This document shows, piece after piece, positions 21,452 through 29,079 of a stretch of DNA of 37,607 nt. Position 1 is the stretch's first letter, and every line of letters begins with the position of its first letter. The DNA comes from Fibrobacter sp. (GTDB lineage: Bacteria; Fibrobacterota; Fibrobacteria; Fibrobacterales; Fibrobacteraceae). Location of the stretch: assembly GCF_017551775.1 (NCBI RefSeq), contig NZ_JAFZKX010000032.1, forward strand, positions 1 through 37,607, written 5' to 3'. The notes below the pieces were generated by a model that searched no databases, was not told the DNA's origin, and was given only the letters and a program-made list of their open reading frames with translations. The position numbers and the translations under genes were made by a program.

Positions 21452-24358
21452 TTATGCCTGGGCGCTCGCTGCCGCAGCTTCCTGCTTGGGTTCGTCCTTG
21501 CGGCCGAACGCGAACACCTTGTCGCATGCACCGTTGAAGCGCTTCCAGACCTTGTCGGATTGGTCGCGCGGAACGGCGCCGACTTCTTTCCAGAGCCTGC
21601 GCAGGTGCTTCACCTTGTTCATCGCGGCACCGACGTTCGTCTCGCTCAAGTCGGCGAGCAGGTCTTCGGCCTGTTCGCAGAGCAAGACCTTCTTCTGCAG
21701 GTTGTTCTGGCGGGCCTGTTCCTGGATGTCCAGCTGATCGCGACGACGCGTGAAGAAGTCATCGCAGGCTTCGCGGAACGCCTTGTGGATTTCGATATCC
21801 TCGACACCGCAAGATCCGAGATCGCGCCATTCCTTCTGCAGGTCGCGCACGGCATCGGCAAGCTGGTTGCTGCCCGCGCTTTCGGCGAACTGCTTCACCT
21901 TGTCCACCATTTCGAGCTTCTTCTTCTTGATGGTTTCCAGCTGCTTGCGAAGCGCCTCGTCGGTTTCTGCCATCGCAGAGATGAACTGGTTCATCTTGGA
22001 GTTGTAGCGTTCGTTGATGGATTCGACAGCTTCCTTGGGCACCATGCCGATGGCCTTCCATGCGTCGCGGATGCCCTTGATGATTTCCGCGGTTTCAAGC
22101 GTGATGTTCGTGACGTCCATCGCATCGAGCTTGTCGCAGAGGTTCACCTTCTTGACGAGGTTGTCCTGCTTTGCGGAATCCATTTCTTCGAAGTGCGTGC
22201 GCTTCTTGTCGAAGAAGGCGTCGCATGCGCTGCGGAAGCGCGTCCAGATTTCTTCGGACTTGCTCTTGGGGACAGGGCCGGTGGCCTTCCAGGCGTCCTG
22301 CAGCTGCTTGAGCTTGTTGGACGTCGCGTTCCAGTCGGTCGATTCCTTCAGGGCTTCGGCTTCTTCGCAGAGTTTCAGCTTCTTCGCGAGATTCGCTTCG
22401 CGGTTGTGGTCTTCCTGCTTGATGCTTTCCTTGTACTGCGCAAAGAATGCGTTAGAGGCGGCCTTGAAGCGTTCGATGAGCGCGTTCAGGCTTTCCTTGG
22501 GCACCATGCCGATGTTCTTCCAGGATTCCTGGATTTCCTGCATGGCCTTGTACTTGTCTTTCCAGAACATCGTGGTATTCGCCACGAGTTCCTCGATCTT
22601 CTGGCAAAGGGCTTCCTTGCTTTCGAGGTTCTTCTGGCGTTCTGCTTCGCGTTCTTCGATGAACTGCGCGCAGTTCGTGCGAATTTGGGTGTAAAGTGCC
22701 TGGAACTTGTCGCGGAATTCGACGAACTTCGCGGGGGAGACAGGCCCGATGTTCTTCCACTTGTTGCTGTATTCGCGCAACTTGTTGAGCACGTCCTGGC
22801 TACCGGGTTCCTTGGCGAGCATTTCCATTTCTTCGAGAATGTTCGCGCGGTCGTTCTCGTTGTGCCAGGATTCCCACTGGCGCATTTCCTGGAATCGTTC
22901 GGTGGCGCTCTTGTACTCGAGCCAGAGGTCGTGGTACTTGAACTTCTGTTCGCCGACGATCGTCTTCCATTCGGTGAAGGCGTCCCTCAGCTTCTGGCTG
23001 AGGTTCTTGAAGTCTTCGTTCTCGTCGAAACTCTTCACGCGTTCGATAAGGGCGCGGAGCTTCGCGGAGTTTTCTTCGAAAACCTTCTGGGAGGCTTCTT
23101 CGAATGCGGTAATCTTTTCTTTGAGCTTGTTGCGGAGCGCGTTGTAGCTCTGGAGCAGCGGGTCGTCGCCTTCGAGTGCGGGGAACTTTTCCCATTCGCG
23201 CACGAGGGCGTGCAGGTGCTTCGATGTCGATTCGGTGATGTCGGAATCGGCGAGCGCCTGGAACATCTCGAGGAGCTGCGGGCGAGCCTTGGCTTCTTCG
23301 CTTGCGATTTCTTCGTTTGCGGCTTCCGGTTCGGGCTTCTTCGCTTCCTGGGTACGGACGAGCGCGAGGTTGAACCGCTTCACGCTGTCTGCGTCCATGA
23401 TGGATTTCTTTTCATTCCATTCTGCTGTGATTTCGCTCACACGATTTGCCTTTTCGGAGACTTCACCGGCATCAAGGATGGCTTCGAGCTCGGCCAGCAG
23501 TTCGCCGAGGTGGAGCTGCTGTTCCGCCTTTTCGGCAGCGGCCTTTTCGGCGGCGATGCGCTCGGTATCGGCTTCGTTGAGGAATTTCGTGTAGCTGGCG
23601 AAGATTTCATCGAGGGTCGCCTGATCGGAGCCCATGCCCAGAGCCTTGGCTTCTTCCATTAGAGAATCGAACTTGGACTTTACGGAGAACGGGTCCTTTT
23701 CGGCAGCGAGGTGGTGCGCCTGCTGGATAAGGGCGTGCCTCTTGCCGGCGAGGAGCGCTGCGGCCTTCTTGCCGTTGTCTTCGGCGTCACGCCTTGCACG
23801 GAGCTTTTCGTTGGCAATCTTTTGCACGGAGTTGTGCTTGGACTTCTTGGAGACTTCCACCAGCGACGGTTCGGATTCGATACGTTCGACGGCAGCCTTT
23901 GCGATTTCCTCTTTGGCATCCTTGGTGGCGGCCATAACAAGAACGTTTAGCTTGCCGGTATTCTTGATGAGTTCCATGCGGAGCTCCGAACTGGGCATCG
24001 AACGCGCGAGTTCTTCGGCGTAGCGCGTGTCCTTGAGTTCGTTCACAAACGACAAAACTTCTTCATTTGCGGGTTCGCGGAAGATCTTGAGCATCTTGGT
24101 GACTTCTTCGAAATAACGCGTTTCGGCGAGCCTGCGGATGCCTGCCTCGTTGTCCTTCTTCGAAATAGCCGAAAGGGAAGGAATCAGAGTCAGTTTCTTC
24201 ACGGCTGCGCTTCTAACGCTACTATCTTCATCGGAAAGGGCAATGCGTTCCAGGACGCTTTGTTCCTGGATATCCATCTCCTCGACGGCCTCAAGGCGTC
24301 TTTCGGGGTTGGAATTCTGCCATTTCGGTCTAAATGCGTCCAATAAGCTCAAATTCAT
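21452..24358 (-). CDS. Large DUF349 coiled-coil protein
   Basis: 968 residues from ATG 24358 (MNLSLLDAFRPKWQ), which has a TTGGAGA ribosome site; a TTG 12 nt upstream is less likely. The first 130 or so residues look like HEAT-type helical repeats (VLERIALSDEDSSVRSAAVKKL). The rest is a series of DUF349 units, each about 70 residues, with the repeated core W-K-x-I/T-G-x-V-P-K followed by R-F-x-x-A-C/S-x-x-F-F (as in AWKATGPVPKSKSEEIWTRF and SACDAFFDKK). The highly charged, mostly helical composition suggests a long coiled rod in the cytoplasm. DUF349 proteins are common in Bacteroidetes and Actinobacteria, but their function is unknown. It is divergent from priA. Confidence 0.88.
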   Translation of the reverse strand: MNLSLLDAFRPKWQNSNPERRLEAVEEMDIQEQSVLERIALSDEDSSVRSAAVKKLTLIPSLSAISKKDNEAGIRRLAETRYFEEVTKMLKIFREPANEEVLSFVNELKDTRYAEELARSMPSSELRMELIKNTGKLNVLVMAATKDAKEEIAKAAVERIESEPSLVEVSKKSKHNSVQKIANEKLRARRDAEDNGKKAAALLAGKRHALIQQAHHLAAEKDPFSVKSKFDSLMEEAKALGMGSDQATLDEIFASYTKFLNEADTERIAAEKAAAEKAEQQLHLGELLAELEAILDAGEVSEKANRVSEITAEWNEKKSIMDADSVKRFNLALVRTQEAKKPEPEAANEEIASEEAKARPQLLEMFQALADSDITESTSKHLHALVREWEKFPALEGDDPLLQSYNALRNKLKEKITAFEEASQKVFEENSAKLRALIERVKSFDENEDFKNLSQKLRDAFTEWKTIVGEQKFKYHDLWLEYKSATERFQEMRQWESWHNENDRANILEEMEMLAKEPGSQDVLNKLREYSNKWKNIGPVSPAKFVEFRDKFQALYTQIRTNCAQFIEEREAERQKNLESKEALCQKIEELVANTTMFWKDKYKAMQEIQESWKNIGMVPKESLNALIERFKAASNAFFAQYKESIKQEDHNREANLAKKLKLCEEAEALKESTDWNATSNKLKQLQDAWKATGPVPKSKSEEIWTRFRSACDAFFDKKRTHFEEMDSAKQDNLVKKVNLCDKLDAMDVTNITLETAEIIKGIRDAWKAIGMVPKEAVESINERYNSKMNQFISAMAETDEALRKQLETIKKKKLEMVDKVKQFAESAGSNQLADAVRDLQKEWRDLGSCGVEDIEIHKAFREACDDFFTRRRDQLDIQEQARQNNLQKKVLLCEQAEDLLADLSETNVGAAMNKVKHLRRLWKEVGAVPRDQSDKVWKRFNGACDKVFAFGRKDEPKQEAAAASAQA

Positions 24359-24504
24359 ATATATCTCCAATGGGTAGGCGGACCCGTTAAGGTTCGTATA
24401 TCATAATCTAAATAAAAAGATAAGAGACCGTTTTGGAAATAGGTGATTTTTTGGCAAATTAAAGGGCTGGATTTGGGCCGTGATTACCTATCTTTAACCC
24501 TGAA

Positions 24505-26568
24505 ATGGCAAAACGCATCAAAAAGACTGCACCTTCCGAGCAAATTGGGGCGAAATTCAGCGCATCGGCGCTGGAGCGCTTTTGCGAGGTCTATATTCCG
24601 CAGGCTCCGTCCGTTTTTACCTACGGAGTGCCCGCGGACCTGCCCGAAGGGACGGAAATCCGCCGGGGGAGCGTGGTCTGGGTTCAGTTCGCGAACCGCA
24701 AAAAGCCCCTGCTCGCCGTGGTTTCGAAGGTTATCTGCGACCGGCCGTCGTTCGCTGTGCGCTGCGCCTACCCACATGCGTCGGGGTATGTATTCAGCGA
24801 AAGGTTCATGGAAACTCTGGAATGGGTCTCGCGATACTATATAAGTACGCCCATGAAGGCGCTTGACGTGTTTTTGCCGGCGCAGTTCGAGAATTACCTG
24901 GATGCGCTTGCTTCCGAAGAGGCGGTGACTGCGGAAAATGCGGCTTGCTTGGAGATGCCTCCGCATCCGGATGTCCCCGAGCTGACGGATGAGCAGCGCG
25001 TTGCCCTCGATTCGCTGGTGGGCGACTTGTCGACCACGGGTTTCCGCGGTTCCCTGTTGCATGGCGTTACCGGTTCGGGCAAGACGCGCGTATACCAGGA
25101 ACTGGCCTACGAGGCTTTGAAACGCGGCATGCGCGTGCTCATCCTCGTTCCGGAAATAGGCCTCACCCCGCAGACTGCGGGCCGTTTTGAAGATTTTTTG
25201 CATGTTCCCGTGCAGGTGCTGCATTCGGCGCTTTCGGCCCCGAAACGCCGGGCATCGTATGTCTCCATATTGAAGGGCGAGGCACGCGTGGTTCTCGGGA
25301 CCCGCAGCGCGATACTCTCTCCGTTCGAATTCGATGTCGTGATTCTCGACGAGGAACATGATTCCTCGTTCAAGCAGCAGGATCCGGCTCCGCGCTACCA
25401 TACCCGCGAACTCGCGTTTCATTTGGCGTACAAGTACGGGGCGCTCGTCGTGCTCGGGAGCGCGACCCCGAGTCTTGAAACTTTCCACAATGCAAGTACG
25501 CACAAATTAAAATACCTGAGGTTGCAGAAGCGTGCCACGGCCGCATCGCTCCCGGACGTGCGGATTGTCGACATGGGGAAGATGCGCCAGCAGAAGGGAA
25601 TCCTGATGTCGCCCGATTTGCGCGACGCACTTGTCGCGTGCCTTGCCGACGGGGACCAGGCCATCGTCCTCATGAACCGCAGGGGATATTCCAAGGTGCG
25701 CGTGTGCGTGGAATGCGGCGAAACGCTTTACTGCAAGCACTGCCATGTGCCTTTAGTTTATCATAAACAGTACCGCTCGCTGGTGTGTCATTACTGCGGA
25801 CTGCTATACCCGGTCGACACTCCTTGTGCGGCCTGCGGATCCGCGACGTACGAGTATGTGGGCGGCGCCATCGAAAAGCTCGAAGAAGAAATCGGAGAGT
25901 GGGTGCCGAACGCGAAGGTGGTGCGCATGGACCGCGATACGACTCAGAATGTCGGGTCCGTCGAGAAAATTTTGGAATCGTTCCGCAACCGCGAGTACAA
26001 CATCTTGCTCGGAACGCAGATGGTCGCGAAGGGTCACGACTTCCCGGGCGTGCGACTTGTGGGCGTGGTCGGAGCGGACAGCGGTCTGGGGTTACCTGAT
26101 TTTCGCAGTACGGAAAGGCTCTTCCAGCTCTTGAGTCAGACTGCGGGTCGCGCCGGTCGCGCGCAGGGCGGGGGCAATGTGCTGCTGCAGACGCTTCGGC
26201 CCGACGAACCCGTGATGCAGTATGCGCTCCGGCATGATTTCGAGGGCTTTGCCGGGAGGGAATTGCGCGACCGCCGCGATGCCTGTTACCCGCCATTCTG
26301 CAAACTCGTTGAGGTATCCTTCGGGAGCAAGGACGAGGGCGCATTGCAGACTGCCGTCAAGCATGTGGAATCTTTATGCCGCGCCGAAAAGACTCTCATG
26401 GTGATGGGACCTGTGGATGCTTTTATTCCGGTGGTGCAAAATGTGCGTTGGGCAAAACTTTACTTGAAGACGAACGACCTTTCGTCTGTGCGCCGCATTC
26501 TTTCGCCTGTCGTGAATAACGCAAAACCCTTGATTCCGGGTGTCGAAATCAAGGTGGAAATAGAGTAG
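24505..26568 (+). CDS. priA: Primosomal protein N' (replication restart helicase PriA)
   Basis: 3'-to-5' superfamily 2 helicase that reloads the replisome at stalled forks. 687 residues. The N-terminal 3'-DNA-binding domain (ERFCEVYIPQAPSVFTYGVP) is followed by Walker A GVTGSGKT with Lys193, the DEEH box (ILDEEHDSSFKQQ), the aromatic-rich loop DPAPRYHTRELA, and GSATPSLET. The zinc-binding insertion has its Cys pairs (CVECGETLYCKHCHVPL and later CHYCG, CAACGS), and motifs V-VI appear as GTQMVAKGHDFPGV and QTAGRAGRA. ATG 24505 has no Shine-Dalgarno; a TATCTTTA box is 8 nt upstream. Confidence 0.96.
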   Translation: MAKRIKKTAPSEQIGAKFSASALERFCEVYIPQAPSVFTYGVPADLPEGTEIRRGSVVWVQFANRKKPLLAVVSKVICDRPSFAVRCAYPHASGYVFSERFMETLEWVSRYYISTPMKALDVFLPAQFENYLDALASEEAVTAENAACLEMPPHPDVPELTDEQRVALDSLVGDLSTTGFRGSLLHGVTGSGKTRVYQELAYEALKRGMRVLILVPEIGLTPQTAGRFEDFLHVPVQVLHSALSAPKRRASYVSILKGEARVVLGTRSAILSPFEFDVVILDEEHDSSFKQQDPAPRYHTRELAFHLAYKYGALVVLGSATPSLETFHNASTHKLKYLRLQKRATAASLPDVRIVDMGKMRQQKGILMSPDLRDALVACLADGDQAIVLMNRRGYSKVRVCVECGETLYCKHCHVPLVYHKQYRSLVCHYCGLLYPVDTPCAACGSATYEYVGGAIEKLEEEIGEWVPNAKVVRMDRDTTQNVGSVEKILESFRNREYNILLGTQMVAKGHDFPGVRLVGVVGADSGLGLPDFRSTERLFQLLSQTAGRAGRAQGGGNVLLQTLRPDEPVMQYALRHDFEGFAGRELRDRRDACYPPFCKLVEVSFGSKDEGALQTAVKHVESLCRAEKTLMVMGPVDAFIPVVQNVRWAKLYLKTNDLSSVRRILSPVVNNAKPLIPGVEIKVEIE

Positions 26569-26578
26569 TTTTTTTCTT

Positions 26579-27280
26579 TTAGTCTTCTAATTTCGGATCG
26601 ATTACGGGGCGAATCCTGCAGGGCTCAATAACCTTTGATGCGAACACTTCCCAGTTCGGATCATAATAGTTGAAGAAGAAATCCCAGTCCAGTTCGCCTT
26701 CGGGGGGTGGTGTGTATTCCTCGTCGGTATTGAGCGGTTTCAACGTGAGTTCGCAGGCTATGCGGTCCTCAGATTCTTCCGTGAAATTTCCGCCTTCGGC
26801 AATGCAGGAATCTCTGAATGCATCCTTGCGTTCATTGTCTATGGTGAATAGCGGGTCGTGCCACCTCTTCGTGATGGTGTTGTGGTATAACTGAACGGAA
26901 TATGACGTTGTATCCAGCTCGGTTTGACAAGAGATGATATCTTGTATGCCGTCCCAGAGATGATATACGGTTCCGGTTTCGAGTTGTATTGTGCTGGCTG
27001 GGCCGCAATCAAACATAAACCCGTAAGCATCCTCTTCGTCATTGTGGCAGAAGAAATCAATAGCGATTTGGTTTGTAATCGGGCGTCCATTGAGGATAGA
27101 TGTGAGATTACTCTCGACTTCGGCTGAAACGCTCGTCGAGTTTGGTATAATCTGCTGTGCCGTCTTCTTTTCGGACTTGTCAAGAACAGAATTTTCCGGT
27201 GATGCCGTATTGTCGCTTGAGCAAGCGTATAGTGCGAATGCGGCGAACCCGCAGACGATTGTTTTGGTTGTGTTTTTCAT
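26579..27280 (-). CDS. Hypothetical lipoprotein A (TIGR02147-associated)
   Basis: 233 residues with signal peptide MKNTTKTIVCGFAAFALYAC and lipobox Cys20 followed by SSDNTASPEN. The mature part is acidic and has several Cys. Its C-terminal half shares a pattern with the next lipoprotein: Cys in DSCIAEGGNF, Cys in ACELTLKP, then YYDPNWEVFASKVIEPCR, against SECASDEGLF, TCSLESTK and YVDPNWKRYVKLIVGICR. The two are probably distant paralogues. A strong AAGGAGGG site precedes the ATG. No family is recognised. It is the third gene of a run headed by a TIGR02147 protein, with an 88-bp gap holding a 25-bp palindrome. It converges with priA, 10 bp away. Confidence 0.8.
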   Translation of the reverse strand: MKNTTKTIVCGFAAFALYACSSDNTASPENSVLDKSEKKTAQQIIPNSTSVSAEVESNLTSILNGRPITNQIAIDFFCHNDEEDAYGFMFDCGPASTIQLETGTVYHLWDGIQDIISCQTELDTTSYSVQLYHNTITKRWHDPLFTIDNERKDAFRDSCIAEGGNFTEESEDRIACELTLKPLNTDEEYTPPPEGELDWDFFFNYYDPNWEVFASKVIEPCRIRPVIDPKLED

Positions 27281-27313
27281 GGTTCCCTCCTTTTCAAGGA
27301 TGTGTTTCGTAAC

Positions 27314-27338
27314 GCATCATGACATGATGTCTTGATGC
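27314..27338. promoter_or_regulatory. 25-bp near-perfect palindrome before lipoprotein A
   Basis: GCATCA and TGATGC outer arms and GACAT/ATGTC inner arms form a 25-bp palindrome interrupted only at three positions including the centre. It ends 34 nt before the ATG of lipoprotein A. A run of eight Ts follows on the plus strand, but no plus-strand gene ends here, so an operator role is at least as likely as termination. Confidence 0.45.
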
Positions 27339-27368
27339 TTTTTTTTGTGTCGGTTCAATTTCTTGTTC

Positions 27369-27995
27369 TTATTCTCGGCAGATGCCTACAATCAGTTTGA
27401 CGTACCTCTTCCAGTTCGGGTCCACGTACTGCTTTTTTTCGGGGTCTGTGAGCTGCTTGGTGCTTTCCAGGCTGCAGGTGTGCGAGTGCTGTCTTCTAAC
27501 GACGATTGAATCCGTCTCGAACAAACCCTCATCGGAAGCGCATTCCGATTCGAAGGCGTCCGTACTCATGGAATCCGGCAGGACTATGCGCCTCTGTATC
27601 AGCGAGTCGCTGGCGAAGACGGAATACGAGAACCAGTTCGAGTCGTTTTCGCAGACTATGGATTTGAAATCGTCATGTTTTGGGTTGTACAGCGCTCCGT
27701 TCTCGACCTGAATTTTCGGATAGGTTGTCATGTCACTTGGATACAAGTGGGGTATGTCGAACGCGCAATCCGTGCAGGGCGTGCTATGCTGTTCGGAGAC
27801 TATAAGTGTATCGCTTGCGAGCCATACGGTGAGCGCGCTGTCGAGGGCGGTGATGGAGTTTGCCTGCTCGTCGGTGCCTGCGGTGTTTCCGTTGTTGCAG
27901 GCGGTGAGTGCGGAGATTGCGGCGAGCGGCAAAGCGGTCGTGAATAGGCCCGCTAAGGCTATTGCTGTGGAGAATAATGCTGTCTTGAGTTTCAT
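27369..27995 (-). CDS. Hypothetical lipoprotein B (TIGR02147-associated)
   Basis: 208 residues. The long hydrophobic signal peptide ends at the lipobox LTAC with Cys33, followed by NNGNTAGTDEQ. The mature protein has six or more Cys, including CTDCAF, and the C-terminal pattern YVDPNWKRYVKLIVGICR that it shares with lipoprotein A. An AGGAGA site precedes the ATG. The start lies only 11 nt after the stop of the TIGR02147 gene, so the two are surely co-transcribed. Function unknown; a surface or periplasmic role follows from the lipobox. Confidence 0.82.
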   Translation of the reverse strand: MKLKTALFSTAIALAGLFTTALPLAAISALTACNNGNTAGTDEQANSITALDSALTVWLASDTLIVSEQHSTPCTDCAFDIPHLYPSDMTTYPKIQVENGALYNPKHDDFKSIVCENDSNWFSYSVFASDSLIQRRIVLPDSMSTDAFESECASDEGLFETDSIVVRRQHSHTCSLESTKQLTDPEKKQYVDPNWKRYVKLIVGICRE

Positions 27996-28006
27996 GATGG
28001 TTTCTC

Positions 28007-28819
28007 CTACACCTTGTCAGTAAGCGGGAAAAGTTGAAGGTTGAGGCGGTAGACCTGGTCTATTTTTTTGCAACTGTTCGCAAGAGCGATGACGTGTCGG
28101 CGGCATTTGTTGATTTCTTCGGAAATCCGTGCGAGCGTTGGTGCATCGACGCCTAAGGTGACGCCAGAGATGTTTCTCTCGCGTACGTCGATTTTGTCGA
28201 TGGCTTCTTTGGCGAGGTCGGTCATTTCGCGGTTCATGCTGCGGAGCGCAAGCGGGATGGCTTCGGTAGAACCGGTGATGGCTTTGTCCGTCTGGCGGTA
28301 GACGTTTTCGTCGGTCTCTTCGAGGAACTTTGCGCGGGTGAGCATGGCGAGTGAATCGCGGACCTGTTGCGCCGTGTAGAGGTGCTTGATTCTTTTCGCC
28401 ATCTCGTTCGGGAGCGCTCCCGGCATCAGGGGGGCAAGCTCGCGCACGATGGAGTTGATGGCGGACTCGTAGTAGGCGAACGTGTCGGAATCGATGACGC
28501 GGGCCTTCTGTTCTTTCGCGATGCGGGTGAGTTCCGCGAAAGCGGCTTTTTTCTTATCGTCGTTTGTGGCGTTTCCGAATTCGACCATCTTTTCGAAGTA
28601 GGTGCGCTCGAAGCCGGAAAGTCCCATCGCGTTTGCCACGCGGGGGAGGCCGACGCGGCTGAGCGAGCTCTTGCCTTCGCACACCAGCTTGAGGTAAGAG
28701 GGCGAGGCGAATCCGGCGCCCTTCGAAAATTCGCGCCAGGTGAAACCGGACTTCTTTTTTTCTTCGTAGAAGTCCTGCATGTAGCGGCGGTAATCTTGGT
28801 ATTCGGTAATCGGTTTCAT
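28007..28819 (-). CDS. TIGR02147 family protein (possible transcriptional regulator)
   Basis: 270 residues. The opening ITEYQDYRRYMQDFYEEKKK, then FTWREFSKGAGFASPSYLKLVCEGKSSLS, is the hallmark of TIGR02147, a family expanded in Fibrobacter and found in Bdellovibrio-like bacteria. The second segment reads as a helix-turn-helix (REFSKGAGFASPSYLKLVCEG), and a C-terminal helical domain follows (LYTAQQVRDSLAMLTRAKFLEE, reminiscent of a winged helix, and VTLGVDAPTLARISEEI). A DNA-binding regulator of the downstream lipoprotein genes is a reasonable guess but unproven. An AAGGAA site lies before the ATG. It heads the run with lipoproteins B and A. Confidence 0.88.
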   Translation of the reverse strand: MKPITEYQDYRRYMQDFYEEKKKSGFTWREFSKGAGFASPSYLKLVCEGKSSLSRVGLPRVANAMGLSGFERTYFEKMVEFGNATNDDKKKAAFAELTRIAKEQKARVIDSDTFAYYESAINSIVRELAPLMPGALPNEMAKRIKHLYTAQQVRDSLAMLTRAKFLEETDENVYRQTDKAITGSTEAIPLALRSMNREMTDLAKEAIDKIDVRERNISGVTLGVDAPTLARISEEINKCRRHVIALANSCKKIDQVYRLNLQLFPLTDKV

Positions 28820-29079
28820 GATTCGTTTCCTTGCACTCTTAATATAGCCTGAAAAAGTCTGAAAATCAATAGACTATGATACAAAAAGTTTGATTTTTAT
28901 CCAAAAATACTGAAAAATGTGATGTTGGAAAAATTATTTTCTGTAAATGAAACAAACGGCGAAGTATATGATACAGGCGGAAAATTTTCGATTTGGGGTG
29001 GTGTCAAAAAGGGCGATGAAAAAGTCCGCTTGCTCTCGCAAACGGACTTGACGGAATGTTTTTTTGCTAGTTGATGTTT
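28820..29079. other. Promoter region of the TIGR02147 operon
   Basis: 260 bp, AT-rich. On its left it must hold the promoter of the TIGR02147 operon; on its right it holds the terminator of the EF-Tu-like gene (29018-29049). A 34-codon plus-strand frame from 28947 overlaps that terminator and is not credible. Confidence 0.5.
29018..29049 (-). terminator. Rho-independent terminator of the EF-Tu-like gene
   Basis: AAGTCCG / CGGACTT (29022-29028 and 29043-29049), extended by a TTGC/GCAA inner stem, followed on the reverse strand by TTTTTC. It lies 31 nt past the stop of the EF-Tu-like gene. Confidence 0.85.

Noticed and set aside
21560-23662. 700-codon plus-strand frame opposite the DUF349 gene
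   Set aside because: Leu/Val/Phe-rich composition typical of the antisense of a Glu/Lys-rich coiled coil; no start signal or family match.
28947-29051. 34-codon plus-strand ORF (MKQTAKYM...)
   Set aside because: It overlaps the terminator hairpin of the EF-Tu-like gene and has no ribosome site.
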